Shown here piece by piece: positions 54,801 through 64,000 of a stretch of 64,000 nucleotides of DNA. The position numbers were made by a program, and so were the translations under genes. The stretch comes from Vespa crabro. Lineage: Eukaryota; Arthropoda; Insecta; Hymenoptera; Vespidae. Under the pieces are notes generated by a model. It had not been told where the DNA came from, did not search any database, and saw nothing but the letters and a program-made list of their open reading frames with translations. The DNA lies in contig NC_060962.1 of NCBI RefSeq assembly GCF_910589235.1, forward strand, positions 1 to 64,000. The letters run 5' to 3'. Within the stretch, counting starts at the first letter, position 1, and each line of letters begins with the position of its first letter.

Positions 54801-57800
54801 ATAACGTTTTTACTATGTTTAAATACGCGTTTTCATATGATAATTGTCGAAAAACGTAATCGACATACGCGAATTTCGGTATATGCGAAGATAAAATCGT
54901 GAAATCTTTAATAATACTTGTGCCACAGTTAGAAAAATGTTACCAATCGATTCAGAACATTGCATTTCATAAGATCAAACATCTATTTTATATTGGAATC
55001 AAAGTTTTTAACATTCTTTCATATCGTATATACGATTTTTCGCTCATATACGCGTATCGTCGAAAAACGAAAACTTGAAATCTCGTTCAATTTCAATGAT
55101 TTTATATTCTATCGATGCAGAATAAAGAATATAACAAGAATATGACGTTTTTACTATGTTTAAATACGCGTTTTCATATGATAATTGTCGAAAAACGTAA
55201 TCGACATACGCGAATTTCGGTATATGCGAAGATAAAATCGTGAAATCTTTAATAATACTTGTGCCACAGTTAGAAAAATGATACCAATCGATTCAGAACA
55301 TTGCATTTCATAAGATCAAACATCTATTTTATATTGGAATCAAAGTTTTTAACATTCTTTCATATCTTATATACGATTTTTCGCTCATATACGCGTATCG
55401 TTGAAAAACGAAAACTTGAAATCTCGTTCAATTTCAATGATTTTATATTCTATCGATGCAGAATAAAGAATATAACAAGAATATAACGTTTTTACTATGT
55501 TTAAATACGCGTTTTCATATGATAATTGTCGAAAAACGTAATCGACATACGCGAATTTCGGTATATGCGAAGATAAAATCGTGAAATCTTTAATAATACT
55601 TGTGCCACAGTTAGAAAAATGTTACCAATCGATTCAGAACATTGCATTTCATAAGATCAAACATCTATTTTATATTGGAATCAAAGTTTTTAACATTCTT
55701 TCATATCGTATATACGATTTTTCGCTCATATACGCGTATCGTCGAAAAACGAAAACTTGAAATCTCGTTCAATTTCAATGATTTTATATTCTATCGATGC
55801 AGAATAAAGAATATAACAAGAATATAACGTTTTTACTATGTTTAAATACGCGTTTTCATATGATAATTGTCGAAAAACGTAATCGACATACGCGAATTTC
55901 GGTATATGCGAAGATAAAATCGTGAAATCTTTAATAATACTTGTGCCACAGTTAGAAAAATGTTACCAATCGATTCAGAACATTGCATTTCATAAGATCA
56001 AACATCTATTTTATATTGGAATCAAAGTTTTTAACATTCTTTCATATCGTATATACGATTTTTCGCTCATATACGCGTATCGTCGAAAAACGAAAACTTG
56101 AAATCTCGTTCAATTTCAATGATTTTATATTCTATCGATGCAGAATAAAGAATATAACAAGAATATAACGTTTTTACTATGTTTAAATACGCGTTTTCAT
56201 ATGATAATTGTCGAAAAACATAATAGACATACGCGAATTTCGGTATATGCGAAGATAAAATCGTGAAATCTTTAATAATACTTGTGCCACAGTTAGAAAA
56301 ATGTTACCAATCGATTCAGAACATTGCATTTCATAAGATCAAACATCTATTTTATATTGGAATCAAAGTTTTTAACATTCTTTCATATCGTATATACGAT
56401 TTTTCGCTCATATACGCGTATCGTCGAAAAACGAAAACTTGAAATCTCGTTCAATTTCAATGATTTTATATTCTATCGTTGCAGAATAAAGAATATAACA
56501 AGAATATAACGTTTTTACTATGTTTAAATACGCGTTTTCATATGATAATTGTCGAAAAACGTAATCTACATACGCGAATTTCGGTATATGCGAAGATAAA
56601 ATCGTGAAATCTTTAATAATACTTGTGCCACAGTTAGAAAAATGTTACCAATCGATTCAGAACATTGCATTTCATAAGATCGAACATCTATTTTATATTG
56701 GAATCAAAGTTTTTAACATTCTTTCATATCGTATATACGATTTTTCGCTCATATACGCGTATCGTCGAAAAACGAAAACTTGAAATCTCGTTCAATTTCA
56801 ATGATTTTATATTCTATCGATGCAGAATAAAGAATATAACAAGAATATAACGTTTTTACTATGTTTAAATACGCGTTTTCATATGATAATTGTCGAAAAG
56901 CGTAATCGACATACGCGAATTTCGGTATATGCGAAGATAAAATCGTGAAATCTTTAATAATACTTGTGCCACAGTTAGAAAAATGTTACCAATCGATTCA
57001 GAACATTGCATTTCATAAGATCAAACATCTATTTTATATTGGAATCAAAGTTTTTAACATTCTTTCATATCGTATATACGATTTTTCGCTCATATACGCG
57101 TATCGTCGAAAAACGAAAACTTGAAATCTCGTTCAATTTCAATGATTTTATATTCTATCGATGCAGAATAAAGAATATAACAAGAATATAACGTTTTTAC
57201 TATGTTTAAATACGCGTTTTCATATGATAATTGTCGAAAAACGTAATCGACATACGCGAATTTCGGTATATGCGAAGATAAAATCGTGAAATCTTTAATA
57301 ATACTTGTGCCACAGTTAGAAAAATGTTACCAATCGATTCAGAACATTGCATTTCATAAGATCAAACATCTATTTTATATTGGAATCAAAGTTTTTAACA
57401 TTCTTTCATATCGTATATACGATTTTTCGCTCATATACGCGTATCGTCGAAAAACGAAAACTTGAAATCTCGTTCAATTTCAATGATTTTATATTCTATC
57501 GATGCAGAATAAAGAATATAACAAGAATATAACGTTTTTACTATGTTTAAATACGCGTTTTCATATGATAATTGTCGAAAAACGTAATCGACATACGCGA
57601 ATTTCGGTATATGCGAAGATAAAATCGTGAAATCTTTAATAATACTTGTGCCACAATTAGAAAAATGTTACCAATCGATTCAGAACATTGCATTTCATAA
57701 GATCAAACATCTATTTTATATTGGAATCAAAGTTTTTAACATTCTTTCATATCGTATATACGATTTTTCGCTCATATACGCGTATCGTCGAAAAACGAAA

Positions 57801-58984
57801 ACTTGAAATCTCGTTCAATTTCAATGATTTTATATTCTATCGATGCAGAATAAAGAATATAACAAGAATATAACGTTTTTACTATGTTTAAATACGCGTT
57901 TTCATATGATAATTGTCGAAAAACGTAATCGACATACGCGAATTTCGGTATATGCGAAGATAAAATCGTGAAATCTTTAATAATACTTGTGCCACAGTTA
58001 GAAAAATGTTACCAATCGATTCAGAACATTGCATTTCATAAGATCAAACATCTATTTTATATTGGAATCAAAGTTTTTAACATTCTTTCATATCGTATAT
58101 ACGATTTTTCGCTCATATACGCGTATCGTCGAAAAACGAAAACTTGAAATCTCGTTCAATTTCAATGATTTTATATTCTATCGATGCAGAATAAAGAATA
58201 TAACAAGAATATAACGTTTTTACTATGTTTAAATACGCGTTTTCATATGATAATTGTCGAAAAACGTAATCGACATACGCGAATTTCGGTATATGCGAAG
58301 ATAAAATCGTGAAATCTTTAATAATACTTGTGCCACAGTTAGAAAAATGATACCAATCGATTCAGAACATTGCATTTCATAAGATCAAACATCTATTTTA
58401 TATTGGAATCAAAGTTTTTAACATTCTTTCATATCGTATATACGATTTTTCGCTCATATACGCGTATCGTCGAAAAACGAAAACTTGAATACTCGTTCAA
58501 TTTCAATGATTTTATATTCTATCGATGCAGAATAAAGAATATAACAAGAATATAACGTTTTTACTATGTTTAAATACGCGTTTTCACATGATAATTGTCG
58601 AAAAACGTAATCGACATACTCGAATTTCGGTATATGCGAAGATAAAATCGTGAAATCTTTAATAATACTTGTGCCACAGTTAGAAAAATGTTACCAATCG
58701 ATTCAGAACATTGCATTTCATAAGATCAAACATCTATTTTATATTGGAATCAAAGTTTTTAACATTCTTTCATATCGTATATACGATTTTTCGCTCATAT
58801 ACGCGTATCGTCGAAAAACGAAAACTTGAAATCTCGTTCAATTTCAATGATTTTATATTCTATCGATGCAGAATAAAGAATATAACAAGAATATAACGTT
58901 TTTACTATGTTTAAATACGCGTTTTCATATGATAATTGTCGAAAAACGTAATCGACATACGCGAATTTCGGTATATGCGAAGAT
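51824..58984 (+). repeat. Mostly irregular satellite copies
   Basis: Twenty-one monomers with scattered private changes: ATAAATGTCG (51824), CATGAGATC (52847), CTTGCATATC (53188), ATCCTACC plus GCACTTCAT (53529), AAACTTAATCG (54211), ATATGACG (54893), AAACATAATAGAC (55916), ATCGTTGCAG (56257), GATCGAACAT and AAAAGCG (56598), CCACAATTAG (57621), and several in 58303. Two copies tie to distant places. 55234 is a G-type copy with CTTATATACG like 49448. The pair 52506 (TTCAAAGATTATAT) and 52847 (TACACGTTTTC) anticipates the HOR at 58985. No non-satellite sequence is present. Confidence 0.85.
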
Positions 58985-61712
58985 AAAATCGTGAAATCTT
59001 TATTAATACTTGTGCCACAGTTAGAAAAATGTTACCAATCGATTCAGAACATTGCATTTCATAAGATCAAACATCTATTTTATATTGGAATCAAAGTTTT
59101 TAACATTCTTTCATATCGTATATACGATTTTTCGCTCATATACGCGTATCGTCGAAAAACGAAAACTTGAAATCTCGTTCAATTTCAATGATTTTATATT
59201 CTATCGATGCAGAATAAAGAATATAACAAGAATATAACGTTTTTACTATGTTTAAATACGCGTTTTCATATGATAATTGTCGAAAAACGTAATCTACATA
59301 CGCGAATTTCGGTATATGCGAAGATAAAATCGTGAAATCTTTAATAATACTCGTGCCACAGTTAGAAAAATGTTACCAATCGATTCAGAACATTGCATTT
59401 CATAAGATCAAACATCTATTTTATATTGGAATCAAAGTTTTTAACATTCTTTCATATCGTATATACGATTTTTCGCTCATATACGCGTATCGTCGAAAAA
59501 CGAAAACTTGAAATCTCGTTCAATTTCAATGATTTTATATTCTATCGATGCAGAATAAAGAATATAACATGAATATAACGTTTTTACTATGTTTAAATAC
59601 GCGTTTTCATATGATAATTGTCGAAAAACGTAATCGACATACGCGAATTTCGGTATATGCGAAGATAAAATCGTGAAATCTTTAATAATACTTGTGCCAC
59701 AGTTAGAAAAATGTTACCAATCGATTCAGAACATTGCATTTCATAAGATCAAACATCTATTTTATATTGGAATCAAAGTTTTTAACATTCTTTCATATCG
59801 TATATACGATTTTTCGCTCATATACGCGTATCGTCGAAAAACGAAAACTTGAAATCTCGTTCAATTTCAAAGATTATATATTCTATCGATGCAGAATAAA
59901 GAATATAACAAGAATATAACGTTTTTACTATGTTTAAATACGCGTTTTCATATGATAATTGTCGAAAAACGTAATCGACATACGCGAATTTCGGTATATG
60001 CGAAGATAAAATCGTGAAATCTTTAATAATACTTGTGCCACAGTTAGAAAAATGTTACCAATCGATTCAGAACATTGCATTTCATAAGATCAAACATCTG
60101 TTTTATATTGGAATCAAAGTTTTTAACATTCTTTCATATCGTATATACGATTTTTCGCTCATATACGCGTATCGTCGAAAAACGAAAACTTGAAATCTCG
60201 TTCAATTTCAATGATTTTATATTCTATCGATGCAGAATAAAGAATATAACAAGAAAATAACGTTTTTACTATGTTTAAATACACGTTTTCATATGATAAT
60301 TGTCGAAAAACGTAATCGACATACGCGAATTTCGGTATATGCGAAGATAAAATCGTGAAATCTTTAATAATACTTGTGCCACAGTTAGAAAAATGTTACC
60401 AATCGATTCAGAACATTGCATTTCATAAGATCAAACATCTATTTTATATTGGAATCAAAGTTTTTAACATTCTTTCATATCGTATATACGATTTTTCGCT
60501 CATATACGCGTATCGTCGAAAAACGAAAACTTGAAATCTCGTTCAATTTCAATGATTTTATATTCTATCGATGCAGAATAAAGAATATAACAAGAATATA
60601 ACGTTTTTACTATGTTTAAATACGCGTTTTCATATGATAATTGTCGAAAAACGTAATCTACATACGCGAATTTCGGTATATGCGAAGATAAAATCGTGAA
60701 ATCTTTAATAATACTCGTGCCACAGTTAGAAAAATGTTACCAATCGATTCAGAACATTGCATTTCATAAGATCAAACATCTATTTTATATTGGAATCAAA
60801 GTTTTTAACATTCTTTCATATCGTATATACGATTTTTCGCTCATATACGCGTATCGTCGAAAAACGAAAACTTGAAATCTCGTTCAATTTCAATGATTTT
60901 ATATTCTATCGATGCAGAATAAAGAATATAACATGAATATAACGTTTTTACTATGTTTAAATACGCGTTTTCATATGATAATTGTCGAAAAACGTAATCG
61001 ACATACGCGAATTTCGGTATATGCGAAGATAAAATCGTGAAATCTTTAATAATACTTGTGCCACAGTTAGAAAAATGTTACCAATCGATTCAGAACATTG
61101 CATTTCATAAGATCAAACATCTATTTTATATTGGAATCAAAGTTTTTAACATTCTTTCATATCGTATATACGATTTTTCGCTCATATACGCGTATCGTCG
61201 AAAAACGAAAACTTGAAATCTCGTTCAATTTCAAAGATTATATATTCTATCGATGCAGAATAAAGAATATAACAAGAATATAACGTTTTTACTATGTTTA
61301 AATACGCGTTTTCATATGATAATTGTCGAAAAACGTAATCGACATACGCGAATTTCGGTATATGCGAAGATAAAATCGTGAAATCTTTAATAATACTTGT
61401 GCCACAGTTAGAAAAATGTTACCAATCGATTCAGAACATTGCATTTCATAAGATCAAACATCTATTTTATATTGGAATCAAAGTTTTTAACATTCTTTCA
61501 TATCGTATATACGATTTTTCGCTCATATACGCGTATCGTCGAAAAACGAAAACTTGAAATCTCGTTCAATTTCAATGATTTTATATTCTATCGATGCAGA
61601 ATAAAGAATATAACAAGAATATAACGTTTTTACTATGTTTAAATACACGTTTTCATATGATAATTGTCGAAAAACGTAATCGACATACGCGAATTTCGGT
61701 ATATGCGAAGAT
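58985..61712 (+). repeat. Higher-order repeat, four-monomer unit (1364 bp), two copies
   Basis: Units 58985-60348 and 60349-61712 match in order: AATCTACATACG (58985, 60349), ACTCGTGCC plus AACATGAATAT (59326, 60690), TTCAAAGATTATAT (59667, 61031), and TACACGTTTTC (60008, 61372). Copy 60008 has private ATCTGTTTTAT and AAGAAAATAAC, and copy 58985 has private TTTATTAATAC, showing drift since duplication. Confidence 0.9.
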
Positions 61713-64000
61713 AAAATCGTGAAATCTTTAATAATACTTGTGCCACAGTTAGAAAAATGTTACCAATCGATTCAGAACATTGCATTTCATAAGATCAAAC
61801 ATCTATTTTATATTGGAATCAAAGTTTTTAACATTCTTTCATATCGTATATACGATTTTTCGCTCATATACGCGTATCGTCGAAAAACGAAAACTTGAAA
61901 TCTCGTTCAATTTCATTGATTTTATATTCTATCGATGCAGAATAAAGAATATAACAAGAATATAACGTTTTTACTATGTTTAAATACGCGTTTTCATATG
62001 ATAATTGTCGAAAAACGTAATCGACATACGCGAATTTCGGTATATGCGAAGATAAAATCGTGAAATCTTTAATAATACTTGTGCCACAGTTAGAAAAATG
62101 TTACCAATCGATTCAGAACATTGCATTTCATAAGATCAAACATCTATTTTATATTGGAATCAAAGTTTTTAACATTCTTTCATATCGTATATACGATTTT
62201 TCGCTCATATACGCGTATCGTCGAAAAACGAAAACTTGAAATCTCGTTCAATTTCAATGATTTTATATTCTATCGATGCAGAATAAAGAATATAACAAGA
62301 ATATAACGTTTTTACTATGTTTAAATACACGTTTTCATATGATAATTGTCGAAAAACGTAATCGACATACGCGAATTTCGATATATGCGAAGATAAAATC
62401 GTGAAATCTTTAATAATACTTGTGCCACAGTTAGAAAAATGTTACCAATCGATTCAGAACATTGCATTTCATAAGATCAAACATCTATTTTATATTGGAA
62501 TCAAAGTTTTTAACATTCTTTCATATCGTATATACGATTTTTCGCTCATATACGCGTATCGTCGAAAAACGAAAACTTGAAATCTCGTTCAATTTCAATG
62601 ATTTTATATTCTATCGATGCAGAATAAAGAATATAACAAGAATATAACGTTTTTACTATGTTTAAATACGCGTTTTCATATGATAATTGTCGAAAAACGT
62701 AATCGACATACGCGAATTTCGGTATATGCGAAGATAAAATCGTGAAATCTTTAATAATACTTGTGCCACAGTTAGAAAAATGTTACCAATCGATTCAGAA
62801 CATTGCATTTCATAAGATCAAACAACTATTTTATATTGGAATCAAAGTTTTTAACATTCTTTCATATCGTATATACGATTTTTCGCTCATATACGCGTAT
62901 CGTCGAAAAACGAAAACTTGAAATCTCGTTCAATTTCATTGATTTTATATTCTATCGATGCAGAATAAAGAATATAACAAGAATATAACGTTTTTACTAT
63001 GTTTAAATACACGTTTTCATAAGATAATTGTCGAAAAACGTAATCGACATACGCGAATTTCGGTATATGCGAAGATAAAATCGTGAAATCTTTAATAATA
63101 CTTGTGCCACAGTTAGAAAAATGTTACCAATCGATTCAGAACATTGCATTTCATAAGATCAAACATCTATTTTATATTGGAATCAAAGTTTTTAACATTC
63201 TTTCATATCGTATATACGATTTTTCGCTCATATACGCGTATCGTCGAAAAACGAAAACTTGAAATCTCGTTCAATTTCAATGATTTTATATTCTATCGAT
63301 GCAGAATAAAGAATATAACAAGAATATAACGTTTTTACTATGTTTAAATACGCGTTTTCATATGATAATTGTCGAAAAACGTAATCGACATACGCGAATT
63401 TCGGTATATGCGAAGATAAAATCGTGAAATCTTTAATAATACATGTGCCACAGTTAGAAAAATGTTACCAATCGATTCAGAACATTGCATTTCATAAGAT
63501 CAAACATCTATTTTATATTGGAATCAAAGTTTTTAACATTCTTTCATATCGTATATACGATTTTTCGCTCATATACGCGTATCGTCGAAAAACGAAAACT
63601 TGAAATCTCATTCAATTTCAATGATTTTATATTCTATCGATGCAGAATAAAGAATATAACAAGAATATAACGTTTTTACTATGTTTAAATACGCGTTTTC
63701 ATATGATAATTGTCGAAAAACGTAATCGACATACGCGAATTTCGGTATATGCGAAGATAAAATCGTGAAATCTTTAATAATACTTGTGCCACAGTTAGAA
63801 AAATGTTACCAATCGATTCAGAACATTGCATTTCATAAGATCAAACATCTATTTTATATTGGAATCAAAGTTTTTAACATTCTTTCATATCGTATATACG
63901 ATTTTTCGCTCATATACGCGTATCGTCGAAAAACGAAAACTTGAAATCTCGTTCAATTTCAATGATTTTATATTCTATCGATGCAGAATAAAGAATATAA
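61713..64000 (+). repeat. Right-edge copies with every-second-monomer marker
   Basis: TACACGTTTTC occurs in copies 61372, 62054 and 62736, every second monomer. TTTCATTGATT occurs in 61713 and 62736. Copy 62054 also has TTCGATATATG; 62736 has AACAACTATT and CATAAGATAA; 63418 has ACATGTGCC and CTCATTCAAT. The final copy starts at 63759 and is cut by the window edge at monomer position 242, so the array continues to the right. Confidence 0.85.

Larger units (their letters stand above)
1..64000 (+). repeat. 341-bp satellite DNA array, 187 full copies plus one partial
   Basis: The same 341-bp unit repeats head-to-tail from the first base to the last with no interruption, inversion or unique spacer. 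Taking base 1 as phase 1, copies start at 1, 342, 683, then every 341 bp from 1026 to 51153, then every 341 bp from 51483 to 63759, where the last copy is cut by the window edge after 242 bp. Only copy 3 (343 bp) and copy 151 (330 bp) deviate in length. By eye most copies differ from the consensus by zero to about four substitutions. The consensus has A 125, T 118, C 52, G 46 (28.7% GC) and 22 CpG. Such arrays are typical of eukaryotic centromeric or pericentromeric heterochromatin; the location here is inferred, not shown. I do not recognise the family. No gene of any kind is supported within it. Confidence 0.98.

Noticed and set aside
1..64000. CRISPR array
   Set aside because: The repeat unit is 341 bp with no alternation of short repeats and unique spacers, and there are no cas genes.
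1..64000. Tandem gene family such as rDNA, histone or tRNA cluster
   Set aside because: The monomer has no long open frame, no rRNA-like conserved core, and I found no tRNA A-box/B-box arrangement or cloverleaf. It is 71% AT with stops in all frames.
1..64000. Alpha satellite, suggested by the 341-bp period being about twice 171 bp
   Set aside because: The two halves of the monomer are not similar to each other, and the sequence has CpG-rich motifs I do not associate with alphoid DNA. The size similarity reflects nucleosome spacing at most.
1..64000. Transposon remnants or a retroelement LTR as the origin of the monomer
   Set aside because: No target-site duplications, terminal inverted repeats, polypurine tract or reverse-transcriptase/transposase fragments are visible in the monomer.

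Overview
The whole 64,000-base window is one uninterrupted satellite DNA array: a 341-bp AT-rich monomer repeated head-to-tail in a single orientation. There are 187 complete copies plus a 242-bp partial copy at the right edge. Both edges of the window lie inside the array, so its true length is unknown and exceeds 64 kb. I see no protein-coding gene, tRNA, rRNA, transposon, CRISPR array or unique spacer. The open frames that recur in every monomer are by-products of the repeat.

Hand-counting the consensus monomer gives A 125, T 118, C 52, G 46, which is 28.7% GC. Despite this it carries 22 CpG dinucleotides where about 7 are expected from base composition, against 8 GpC. A long, homogeneous, low-GC tandem array of roughly dinucleosomal period points to a eukaryotic chromosome, most likely centromeric or pericentromeric heterochromatin. 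The strong CpG excess argues against vertebrates or plants with heavy CpG methylation decay. It would suit an insect genome, for example a hymenopteran, but the taxon is an inference and I do not recognise this satellite family.

Layout. Monomer phase 1 is taken as the first base of the window. Copies 1 and 2 are 341 bp, copy 3 (683-1025) is 343 bp, copies 4-150 are 341 bp, copy 151 (51153-51482) is 330 bp, and the rest are 341 bp. On top of this regular period, diagnostic single-base variants reveal local higher-order repeats (HORs) whose unit size changes along the array. They are 5 monomers at 2.0-7.8 kb, 4 at 13.6-16.4 kb, 6 at 17.4-21.1 kb, a 20-monomer echo (16.4-18.8 against 23.2-25.6 kb), 13 at 27.3-39.9 kb, 5 at 41.6-45.0 kb, alternating 3 and 4 at 44.7-51.8 kb, and 4 at 59.0-61.7 kb. 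Between these lie irregular stretches with scattered private variants, plus a six-monomer run at 29.7-31.7 kb with no visible differences.

Inside each monomer the notable elements are a 14-bp perfect palindrome followed by a 10-bp palindrome within a short inverted repeat, an exact 11-bp tandem duplication (lost in copy 151), a repeated pair of CpG-rich motifs suggesting an old internal duplication, and a site resembling the CENP-B box at 7 of its 9 core positions. With no genes present, the biology to consider is structural: chromatin, centromere function, and array turnover by unequal exchange and gene conversion.
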